Part shown: piece by piece, positions 1 through 12,000 of the stretch | Numbering within the stretch: position 1 is the stretch's first letter | How the letters are laid out: every line of letters begins with the position of its first letter | Assembly: GCA_900756605.1 (NCBI GenBank) | Contig: CAAEKX010000290.1 | Coordinates: 1 to 29,600, forward strand | Source of the DNA: Coriobacteriia bacterium | GTDB taxonomy: Bacteria > Actinomycetota > Coriobacteriia > Coriobacteriales > QAMH01 | Direction of reading: 5' to 3' | Length of the DNA stretch: 29,600 nt | Program-made: the position numbers and the translations under genes | The notes under the pieces: model-generated | Seen by the model: only the letters and a program-made list of their open reading frames with translations | Told to the model about the DNA's origin: nothing | Databases searched by the model: none

Positions 1-3000
1 GACCGGCATAGTAGCCATCGGAGTTCTCGAACCAGGACGCCAGCGACGTCGGATGCAGACGCGATCCGGTTTGCATGCTCGTGGCCACGTGGACGATGGA
101 GCCGGCGCCAAGCACTTCCTTCCAGGGCATGTAGGGTCCGGTCTCGGTCACGTCGATGCTCTTGGTGGTGGAGGTCTCGACGTTATCGACGCCAAGCAGC
201 AGCGTGCCGGCCGGGTAGGTGGTGCCCTTGTACTCGGTCTCATCGACGAAGTAGCGCCACCAGGCGGCATCGTTGCTGGGGAAGCGGCCACCGACGTGCT
301 CGGTCTGCCAGACATAGGTCTGCTTGCCGATGTTGTTGGTCGAGTCGTTGCCAACACCGCCGAAGCCCTCCGGATAGCGATTCACGAGATTGGAGGTGGT
401 GCCCCACCAGTCGGGGTCATCGGCGGTGACGTTGATCCAGGCACCGAGAACACCCTGGTGGGCCTTGAGGCCAGAATTGGTGAGGTAGTTATATTGGTTG
501 AGGGTGAGCTTCTCGAGCGTCGTATTCAGCGCGAACATGTTGTTCGTGCTCTGGCAATCCCTGAAGTCAAGACCCGTGGCGTCAAACTCCTTGAGGGACT
601 GGAAATTGCCAGAGACGAGCTCAAGAGCCCAGGCGTAGGCGTTGGACTGACCGTTGCTTACATAGCTTTCCCATTCGTTGGCGGTATACCAACCCCATTT
701 GTCTTGTGCATCGTTTCTGTGCCACTGGGAAAGGCCGCGTGATTGATCGCCATACCAAAGATCAAGAGCAAGTGCGGCATTGGCATACGGCATGATAACG
801 ACGCGGTTGAAGCCAGAGGTCGAGAAATTGCGAAGGTAGAAGAAGCGATTGATATTCGCATCGGTTCCATAGGTTATATAAGCGCCACTACCCACATTTC
901 GCAACGTGTAGTACTTGGTGCCATTGCTGGTGGTTCCTGCATGCCTGATATCCCAAAGAGCGTTGGTGTCGTTTCTGTTGGTGGTTAAGCTTCCGTCACC
1001 AATATATTTCAGCAGTGATGCGGTGCTATGGTTGAAATAGTGGATGTAGTAACGGCCGTCGATGAAATCATAGGAATAAGGATTTGCTGCAAACCAGCCG
1101 GTCATATCAGTCGGGGCAAGATGGCCGCAGGTGATGACCGTCTCAATCTTGGTCGTGTCGATAATATCCTTCCACGGCAGGTTGTTGGCCGTGCAAGTAA
1201 CCTTTTGAGGTGCGTCAGCGCTGCTATTCACGCTACCCAGGTAGAGCGTGTTGGTCTCGGAGTCGTAGGCCCACCAGGCATCGGCGTTTCCGACGAAGTG
1301 ACCGCCCTTGCCCGGCGTCCATATGAACTCGACCCGCGTGCCGTAGATGCTGCCATTACCAGCGGTGTCAAAGCGCGTCGCAAGACCGGCGCTCGTCTCG
1401 AACCAGGTGTGGTCAAAGAGCGTGTTGCCCTCGGAAGCATCGGTGCGCCACATGCCGGAGTTCGGGTCACGACCGGTGATGCTGTCAAATCCCGTGCCCT
1501 GGAGCGCGGAGTTTGCACCCACGACGATCTTCTTGAGGGAGGTGCAACCCTTGAACATATTCGCATATCCGGTGAGGATGGGGATGTCATTGCCCTCGTC
1601 GTCCGTTCCAGAGGAGCCAAAGGTCGTCTCGCGCATATCCCAACCGGCGATGTCCACTTCCTCGAGCTTGGAGTCACCCTCGAAGAGGCTCTCGAAGCTC
1701 AGGGTGTTCTTGGTGTCCATACCGGCGCCGTCAAAGGTGACGAGGCTCGTGTAGCCGGCAAACCAGTTCGCGAGGTTGACGGGGTTGATCTTGGTGCCAG
1801 TGGCATCGTCGATGACGGTGACGACGTGGAGCACCGAGCTACGGGCGACGGAAGGCAGCCACGGCAGCCAGGGTTCCTGGCCAGGTGTGATGGTGACGCG
1901 GTTGCTGACGGTGCCGTCGTTGTTGAGGTCTGCAACGCCCATGATGAGCGTGCCGGGCTGGTAGGTCACGCCGTTGTAGACGGTTTCCTCGGCAAAGTAG
2001 CGCCACCAGAAGTCGGGGTTCTGGTCTGCGCTGTTATGGAGTTCCCAGGTGTAGGTGATGATACCGGCGGGCTTGCTGCCGTTCTTCATGTACTTGGCAA
2101 GCAGGTCGGCATTGGTGCCGCGGAAGTTCGCATCGGCGGAGCTCAGCCACTGACCGGCGAAGTCCACGTGGGACGCGATGCCCTCGAAGCCCGTGCCTTC
2201 GAGAATGGTGGTGGGGCCCAGGATGAGCTCGTTGAGGGCGATGTCACCACGCTCGTGGTCGGTAACCGACGGGAGCGGATTGACATCGAGGAGGTCCTGG
2301 ATGTTGAGACCCGGCTTGGTGAGGTCCCACCTGGAGAGGTTGAGCAACTGGAGTTTGTAGTCGCCCTGGAACATCCCGGAGATGTCGGTGGCACCCGAGA
2401 TGTCAAGTTGTTCGGCCTCGATGTTGGTCAGAGCAACGTAGTTCTGGAACCACTTCGAGGGGTTCATGATCCTGATGACGGTGTCGTCACCATCGACGAA
2501 CACCTTCTCGATCATGGAGGTGATGTCTTTGCCCTTGGGCATGTCTGGCGGTGCGAGGCTACCCCACGGAAGCTGGTTGTAAAGCTCCTGGACCTCGTTG
2601 GACTCGTTGGGCTTCTCAAGGCCGAGCGTCAGGGTGTGCTCGGACATGTCGTAGCGCCACCAGACGTTATTGTTGCTGTCGAAGCGGCCCTGGATGATGG
2701 CATAGAAGTAATAGTCATCGTTGGCGTACATGTTGCCGCTGGCCGGATAATGCGCGGCAAGGATGGCGGAGCCATCGTACCAGGTCCTGTCCTCGTTGAA
2801 CCACGTACCCTTCTCCTGGCCATGGTCGACCAAGTTGGCAAGTCCGGTGCCCTCGAGAACGGTGGTGGGGCCCGTCTTGATGTGGTAGAGCGAGCGGCAC
2901 CCGGCGAGCATGTCGGTCACGTTCTTGCCAACCATCTGCCAGGTGGACAGGTCGAGGTCCTTCAGGGACGTGCAGTTACGGAACATCTCGGCAAAGGTGG

Positions 3001-6000
3001 TGACGGAGCTCGTGTCCCACTTCCCTATCGGCATCTGGTCAACGATGCTCGATGCGCCCTTGAACATGGCCGAAAGATCGGTGACCTTGGAGACGTCCCA
3101 GTCAGCCAGCGGCGTGAGGTCGGTGATGGAGGCGCAGCCCTCGAACATGGAGGCCATGGTCGTTGCCTGGGAAACGTTCCACGCGGCAAGACGGTCCAGG
3201 CTCTCCTGGTTGAGGGCGGCATTGCCCGAGAACATGCCCGAGAAATCCGTGACCTTATCGGTATGCCAGCTGTCGGTACCGACGAGGTTGGTCAGCAATG
3301 CGTCGCCCTTGAACATGTCCTTGAGCGACGTGGCGTTGTTGACATCCATGTTGGTGGCGTCGAAGTCGGTGAGCTTGATGTAGTCGGCAAACCACGCCTC
3401 GGGGAAGGTGATGTTGAGGCCACCCAAGCTGGATGCCGTCACCGTGTTGACGGTGGTCAGCTCGGACTTGACCGTGGGACGCGCCGCAAGCCAGGGAAGG
3501 TCGGCCGCGACGAAGTTCACCGAGTTGGAGCGGTCGGTACCCAAGGTGAGCGTCTCGAAGCTGCCGTTATCGTCCTCGTCGGTGAGCTTCCACCAGCTCA
3601 CGTCGTTAGGCTCGAAACGGCCGCCAAGAACATCGCCGTTCCAGATGTACGTGAGCGTATCGTCAAAGACCTCGTCAGACGCCGAGCGCGGCCAGAGCGG
3701 ATAGCGCATGCTCAGGCGCTCGGAGCAATCGAACCAGGTTCCATCGGCAAGCTCCCACATGCCCTGGGTGCGTGCGCGACTCGCGAGCGTGTCGTCAAGA
3801 CCGCTTCCGACGAGCGCAACATCGCCGGCCACGGTGAGCGAGGCGATGGAGCTGCAGCCGGAGAGCATGTTCTTGAGCGCGTCGGTCGACTGGGCCGAAA
3901 TCATATGCCATCCGGAGATGTCGAGAGCGGCGAGGCTCGAGCAGTTCTCGAACATGGAGGCGAAGTTGGTTACCTGGACGACACTCCACTTCTGCATGCC
4001 GCTGATATTCGTGAGCTTGGTGCAATCCTTGAACATCTTGCTCAGGTCGGTAGCCGAGCCGACGTCCATGCCACTGGCCTCGATATCGTGCAGCGCGGTG
4101 TAGCCCTCGAACCAGGAGCTGGGGTTCTGCACGACCAACGGGCGGTTGACGTCAAAGGTCCAGGTCTTGAGCGAGGTTATGGTGGTCTTTGCGCGGGCGG
4201 CGGAGATCGCGGGGTCGGAATTGTAGACCAGCAACCAGGGAAGTTCCGCGGCAAGCGTCTCGACGTTGGGGTTCCTCAGGGACTCGTCGGACTCGTTGAT
4301 ACCGATGGTCAGGGTCTCGAAGCTACCGTTGCCGTCCTCGTCGGTGAGCCTCCACCACTTGGAGCCGTCGGGCGTGAAGCGACCGCCGCGGACGGTGGAG
4401 TTCCAGCGATAGGTGATCTTGTCGGTGAACGAGCTGCGACGCGGATAGCGTCCCGCCAGACGATCCGAGCAGTCGTACCAGGAACCATCGGGAATCTCCC
4501 AGACACCGTCCCAGCGGGCACGACCGGCGAGGGTGTCACCCAGACCGCTGCCCATGAGGACCGAGTTGCCGGAAGCAATGATGGTGTTGATGGCCGTGCA
4601 TCCGGCAATCATGTCCTTCATGCCAAGATACTCGCCGTCGGAAACGGTGGCGAGCTGCATGTTCCAGCCGGAGACATCGAGCGTGGTGAGAGCCGTGCAA
4701 CCCTTGAACATCGAGGTGAAGTCGGTGACGTGGCCCGTGTTCCAGCTCGTGAGGGCGCTATTGTCCTGGAGGGCGATGCAGTTTTGGAACATGCCGGTCA
4801 TGAACCTTGCGCTCGAGGTGTTCCAGGTACTAATGCGGGCCAGGTTGGAGAGGCTCGGGCAATCCTTGAACATGTAGGCAAAGTTCTCGACCTTGGCGGT
4901 GTTCCAGGCGGCGGTGCCCTGCACCGTGGAGAGCTTAACGTCACCCTCGAAGAAGCCCTCGAGAGTCTTGGTGTTGGAGGGGTCGAGACCCGTGCCGTCG
5001 AAGGAGGTGACGAAGAAATACGCAGGGTTGGTGCAGAGGATAAGGTCGTTGACGGTAAGAGCTGCATAGGTACCATCCCTGACGCCATCGAGCTGCATGT
5101 TGAAATAATAGTTACCCGGCGTCGCAACCGTAAACTGGATGACAACTTCTCTAGTACCACTTACGGGAAGAGTGACATAGGAGTTCGGGGCCACGAGAGC
5201 TCCAGTGTTCACACCGCCATAAGCCATTCCGGAGATGGACTTGACGATTTCAAAATGCACAGGATAGCTGCCCGTCAGGCTATAGTTGAAGATAAGCGTA
5301 TAGGTTCCTGCCTCCATGGCGATTGGCGTGTACATAACGGCAACGCCACCAGCACCGGTAATGCCAATGGTATTGCCGTTGATCGTTCGGTTAAAGGAGC
5401 TGTACGACCAGTTACCAAAAGCAGGCAGATCGATATTTTTGCTATCAATTTTGGTGGTCGAGAACCAGTAGGAAGCATCCTCGGGCAGCTGCAGTTGGCC
5501 ATGTGAGGTGATGGATGTAGCAAGGCCAACGGTCCAGACATCACGCCAAGGCAGCTCATCGTAGTGCTCGGTCACGGCAACCGCACCGATACCATCGGTA
5601 CCCAGGTCAAGCGTCTTGGTCGCCTTGATGTACTTCCACCAGGCTTGCTCGTTGCTTGGGAAACGACCACCCAGGAAGCTGCCGTCCCACGTGTAGATGC
5701 GGTCGGCGCCGCGTGTGTTGCCGCCAAACGGATACAGGGCGGTCAGGTACGCGGAGCGGTCAAACCACAGGCCGTCGGCGCGTACCCAGGTGCCGTCAAG
5801 TTTGGTACGGCCCTCGAGGGTATCGTCAAGGCCGGCGCCTTCGAGCACGCTCGTATTGCTGAGCATGAGCTGGTTAATGGCGGTGCAACCGGAGAGCATG
5901 CCGGCAACCGTGGTGGCCTTGGTCATGTCCCATCCGGCAAGGTTGAGCGAGACGAGCGCCGTATCCCCGGCAAACACCCTGGAGAAATCGGTGACGGAAC

Positions 6001-9000
6001 TCGTATCCCAATATGCAACGGCATCGTTGTTCTTCAGGTTCGTGCAACCTGCGAACATGTTTGCAAGCGTGGTCGCCGACGAAGTGTTCCACTCATCGAC
6101 ACCCGTAATCGTGGTGAGCGCCCGGTCATTCTGGAACATGCCCGAAAGGTCGGTCGCGCCCGTCACGTTCATATCCGTACCATCGAAGCTCGTAAGGCCC
6201 GTATGGTTGGCAAACCAATTGGCGGGGTTTTGCAGAATGGTAGAGCCGTTGGTATTGACGGACAGCACGTTTGCCAGGCCGGGGATGTCCTTCCAGGGAA
6301 GCTGATCGGCAGTCTCGGTAATGGTCTTGTTTGAACCACTGTCAGAGCCAATGGTCAAAAGCTTGCTTGCCTTGACGTAGGTCCACCAGGTGTTCTGGTT
6401 GGCAAAGCGACCACCAAGCGTCGTGCCGTCCCAGGTGTAGACAAGTGCATTTCCGAGGGTGTTTCCGCTCGCGCCATAGCGGGCCTTCATATCCGTGCAA
6501 TCGCCAAACCATGTGTAGTTGGGCAGGTACCAGCGGCCATCGGAATCCGTACGGGTGCTGATGGCATCGAGTCCGGCACCAGCCAGCACGGACTTGGGAC
6601 CAAGCGTCATCTTGGAAAGCGAGGTGGCACCGGCAAGCATGTTGGCAAGGCTGGGAGCACCGCTCACGACATCCCATCCGGAGAAATCAACGGTTGTGAG
6701 ATGATTATCGTTTTGGAACATCGATGCCAGCGTCGTGGCAGAGGCAAAATCCCAGCCCTTGATTGCCGATGCATCGACAAGGCCCGTTCCCACGACCTGA
6801 CCCTTGTCGTTAAGGGCCTGGGCAAACATGTACGAGAAATCCTGCACATTTGAGACATTCCAACGCGCGATACCAGCCAAGGAGGCAAGCGAATCGCAAT
6901 CGTAGAACATCCGCGAAAGCGTTGTCGCGTTTGCGAGGTTCCAGTTGGTGATGCCGACGAGGTCTGTCAGCGCCGTGCAGCCCGCAAACATCTTGGAGAA
7001 GTCAGTGGCCAGGCCGGGGTTCATGGAACCGCCCTCGAAGCGCTGGATGAAGTTGTAGTTCTCGAACCACGAGGCGGGATTGAGCGGCGCGGCATCGTTG
7101 CGGAACACAACGGCCTTCATGTTGTCGTGGAACAGCTTGTACTGATAGAGGCGCCAGGGAAGCTCGGTTGCCAGCTCGGGGATCGTAAGATCCGTAGCAC
7201 CGGCATCGATACCGATGGTGAGCGTACCTGTGGGCTTGTCGAAGGTCCACCAGGCGCTCGGGTTCTTGATGAAGTGGCCGCCGGGGCTATCCTCCTGCCA
7301 ATCATAGGTGAGGGTACCGGCAAGCTGGCTTCCCAAGGTGTAGCGCTCGGCTAGGCGCTGGGTGCCGTCATACCACACGCCGCCGCGTAGCTGCCAACGT
7401 CCGTCGTAGGCGTTGCGGTCGGTAAGGGTGTCATCGAAGCCCGTGTAGGTGGTCGTGCTGCCATTGGTCACGGCAAGAACGTTGTGCTCGCCAAAGACAA
7501 CCGTCACGAGGTTCTTGCATCCCGTGAACATATTTGCAAGGTTGGTGGCAGCCTCCATGTTCCACGTGGAAATATTGAGCGTCTGCATATCCGCGCAATT
7601 CTGGAACATACCCGAGAAGTTCTGGACGGTGCTGACGTTCCAGGGTGTGAGCTCGACATCCGTGAGCTTGGTGTTGGCGAACATGCCCGAAACGTTGATA
7701 GCACTCGAGGTATCCCAAACGCGAATGTCATTCAGGGACGTAAGACCAACGGCACCATTGAACATGTTGGAGAAATCAGTGACGTTGCTGACATTCCAGT
7801 TGCGCAGGAACGAAAGCTCGGTTAGCGAAGAGGTGTTCCAGAAAGCACCGGACATGTCCGTGATATTGGTGGTATTGAGCCAGTACTCGATGCCGGAAAG
7901 CGTCGTGAGCTTGACGTCACCACGGAAGAGGTCCTTGATGGAATACAGCGTATCGCCCCAGGCGTCGATACCGGCGACCGTCTCGAGCGACGTACAACCC
8001 ATGAACAGGCCCTCAATCGAATGATCGACCGCCATCGAAAGGTCAAGGCCGGAGCCATCAAAATCAACAAGGGCGGTGTAATCCTTGAACCACTTGGAGG
8101 GATTGATGAGCTTGATGCCACCAGTGATGACGATGCTCTGGATGTCCTTTCCAGTGAAGATCGAGGCCCACGGCAGCTCGTCCCACCTGTCCTCGATCTC
8201 GTAGTTATAAGTGCCGTCCTCCTCGGCCTCGATATCCGAAGTGCCGATGAGCAGGGTGTGCGAGGTCTTGTCGTAGCGCCACCAGGCGTTCTCGATGCCA
8301 GCGCCGTACTGGAAGCGGCCGCCAGGCATGGTATCCCACGTGTACAGGTAGATTTGCTGATACTTGGGGCCTTCGGGGGCAAACGGGTAGATGGCCGCAA
8401 GGTTGCTGGAACTATCATACCAGCGACCATCCTCACGTAGCCACTTACCATCAGCCACGCCATGATCGGCAAGGCTGTTGGTGATGCCCGTGCCGGTGAG
8501 TGCGGACTTGAGGCCAAGGCGCAGCTTGGCGATGCTCTTGTTGTTGAGGAACATGCCCGTGATCGAAGGCGCAGTGAGCATGTCCCACCCGGAGACATCG
8601 ACGGCGAGCAGTGCCGTGTCACCATTGAACATGTTTTCAAGCGTTGCACCTGCAACTACCCAAGTGGCAATACCCTCGGCATTCACCAGGTCGAGGCAGG
8701 AAGCGAACATCGAGGAGAAGTCCGTGACCTTGGAGACGTTCCAGCAATCGCGCTCCACTCCGTCAATGGTGGCCGTATGCGGCTTGAGACGGTCGAGGGA
8801 AACAATCTTGGTATTGTAGAACATGCGGACCATGCTCGTAGCAGCAGAGGTATCCCAATCCATGACCTGCGTGAGATTGGCAAGCGCCTGGTTGTGGGCA
8901 AAGGCGCCTGAGAAGTTAGTCACGGAGGAAGTGTTCCAACCCGATATGCCGCTGAGGGGCAATGCGGTGTTGCCCTCGAAGATCGATGCGATGGACGTGA

Positions 9001-12000
9001 TGGCCGAAACATCCCAATTTTCAAGACCAGTAAGCGTGGTGAGCTTGGCGCTCGCAGTCGTCTTGAAGAACATCTTCTCGAGGCTCGTGGCCGTGGACGA
9101 AATCCTCAGCTGACTCGCGTCGATATTGGCAAGCTCGAGGTAGTCGGCAAACCAGCTCGCGGGGTTTTGCAGGGTGAGGCCATCAGTCGTCGTAACCTGG
9201 GTGCATATGGCCCTGATGTCGAGATTAGGCCAGGTGAGCCAAGGCTGTTGAGCGACGGTTTCGGTAACGATCTTGTCCTTGTAGTTGTCGCGCGGGCCGT
9301 GCAGGTCGAGCACCTTGGTGTCGCGATGGTATTCCCACCACGCCTTGAGGTTGGAGTCGAAGCGACCACCCACCTCGTTGAGCTTCCACTGATAAGTGCC
9401 TGCCATCTCTGCAGGGCCGATACCCGGACGCTCTCGATTTGATTTGTTGATCTCATCCCAGCTGCCGATCCAGTAGGGATCAGGCGCGGAGTTCTTCCAG
9501 ATGCCGGTCATGGTGAGCACGACGGTGGCGTTCCAACCGGAGCTCGTATAGCTACCATCCGTGTGGAAACGCACGTACATGTATTGCGCGGTGGTTGTAT
9601 AGCTTGGAGCCCCTCCGGTACTGCCAGACCAACGGTTGAGATAATAATTGCCGTTGGAATCCCATACGGAGACCCAGTCATAACCACGCTCGGTATAAAT
9701 ACCGTTATTAAAGGTCACGGAAATGGAGCTCGTCTTGCCGTTGCCATAGGTCCAGGTATGGTCGTAGCCATTATAGTAGCCGGGGTTGCCGAACTTCTGG
9801 TCGCCTTCGCGCTGCTGACCGTTCGAGGCAAGCTGGTAGGTCAAGGTGCGGGTGGGCTGATCGATGCCCTTGCCATCGTTGCAATAGGCATCGTAGCCAG
9901 GACCAAAGGTGACCTCGTCCAGATACTCGTCACGATAGAACATCTGAACGACGGTATCCGTGGCATCGATGGTCCAATTGCCCATGTCAACCTTGAGCAG
10001 CTTGCGCATGCCGCGGAACATGTAGTTGAAGTTGGTGGCAGAGCTCGTGTCCCAACTGCCCGTACCGGTGACGTACTGCAGTTGATTGACTCCGTCGAAC
10101 ATGCACTCAAAAGTGGTGACCTTGGAGACATCCCAGTTTGCCATGGAGGGCAGGGTGACAAGCACGCTGCAGTTCTGGAACATGCTCGACACGTTCGTGA
10201 GCGACGGGGTGTTCCAGGTGGCGGTACCAGCGATGGTGGTGAGCGCGGTGTCGTTTCGGAATGTCGAGGCGAAGCTCGTGACATCTTTGGTGTCGAGTCC
10301 GGCGCCGTCAAAGTTGGTGAGGCCTGTATGGCCATCAAACCAGCCGCCGAGAGACTTGGGGGCAAGACCGCCCGTGGTGTGAACCGTCAAGATGGAGGTG
10401 GTGTAGTTGGCAACGACCCTCCTCCAGGGCAAGTTTGCTGCAGTCGAGTCCGTCTCGTCGATGGACTTATCTGCATCCGCGCCGCCGTCTGCTCCCATGT
10501 GCAGTGCCTTCGTGGCCTTGACGTAATACCACCAGGCATTTTGGTTGCTCATGAAACGGCCGCCCAGGCGCGTGTCATCCCAAATATACGTGATCGTGCC
10601 CGCTGGTGGTGCGCGGCCTTGGTCATTTCCGGAATAGCGATCCGCGAGTCGCGAGGTGCAATCGAACCAGATCTCGTCGCCCTCGTCATTGGTGTAGAGC
10701 CACATGCCAGTCGTGGCCTCGAGGCCCGGCAGGCTGTTGGAAAGGCCGGAATCACCCAGGCGCACACCCTGGCCCAGGATGAGCTTGCGCAGGCCCTTGC
10801 AGTTTTGCAGCAGGTTGGCATGGGTGCCGTTTTCCATCACCCAGCTATGGATGTCGAGCTCGGTGATCTTGCCAAGACCAGCAAAGGCGTTATCGAAGCT
10901 GGTCACGTTGATGGTGTTCCACTCCCCCATGCCAGTGACGCTCGTCATGTTGATTGCGCCGTTATAGAGGTTGCGCAGCGAGATGAGCTTCTCGGTCGTG
11001 GCAGAGTCGGTGGGCCAGGTGACCGAGACAAGGGCGGTGCAGCCGTCGAAGGTGCTTTCCATGGACGTGACCAGCGAAAGGTCCAGACCACGGCCATCGA
11101 ATTTGGTGAGCTGCGTGTAGCCCTTGAACCAGCTCTCCAGTGTGTGCGGCGAGATGGTGCCGAGCTCCGGCGAGGAGACAAAGGAGGTCACGCGCGTATC
11201 AGGGTCGTTGTTCGGGTCTTCGATGAGCGAGCGCCAGGGCATGGTCACGGAACCATCGGCAGCCTCGAACTCGGTGACCTCGACGGAAAGCGTGGGGTCA
11301 TCAACGCCAACGGAAAGCTGGCCCTTGTTGTACTCCCACCAGACGTTCGTGTTCTCGAAACGGCCGCGCATGTAGCCTTCGAGGAACTTGTAGGTGACGG
11401 TGTAGTAGTTGTTGTGGGTCTCGGGATAACGTGCTGCGAGGTCTCCCGTGTTACCGATGAGCGAGTCGGCGAGGTTCTCGTACTCGTGCTCCTCGTCAAC
11501 GAGCTCGGCCCAGGTGCCGTTCTTGGGAAGGTGATCGGCGAGGGTGTTGTCGAAGCCCGAGTCCTTGGCCGGGCCATTGAGCACGACGCCATTGGAAACC
11601 TTGAGGTAGATGAGGTCTTGAAGGTTCTTGAACATGTCGGTAAAGATCGCATCGGACGGCATAAACCAGTGCGAATCGTCAACCGCGAGATGCAGGCGGG
11701 AGAGCCTGACGTCGTTGGCGAACATGCCCTCGAAGGTGCGTGCCGCATTGACCGTCCACCCAGCGATTGCCGTAAGGGTGGTGAGCGAGCGGAGCTCGGA
11801 GAAGGAATAGGCGAAGTCCGTAACCCTGCTCACGCCCCAGTCGGTGATGTTGTTGATGGTCGTGAGGTTGACGTCGTTATAGAAAAGCTTGTGCAAGCTC
11901 GTGCAATAGGCGGGGTTGAGGCCCGTGCCGTCAAAGGTCTTGAGGTTTGAGAGCCCCGCAAACCATCCGGTCATGTTGAGCGGAGCGATGCTGTTTTGGG

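Noticed and set aside
1028..5506. Open reading frame of 1,492 codons on the plus strand
   Set aside because: It is the exact antisense of the giant gene in the same codon partition and exists because that gene rarely uses TTA, CTA and TCA codons. No ribosome binding site or family motif is present.
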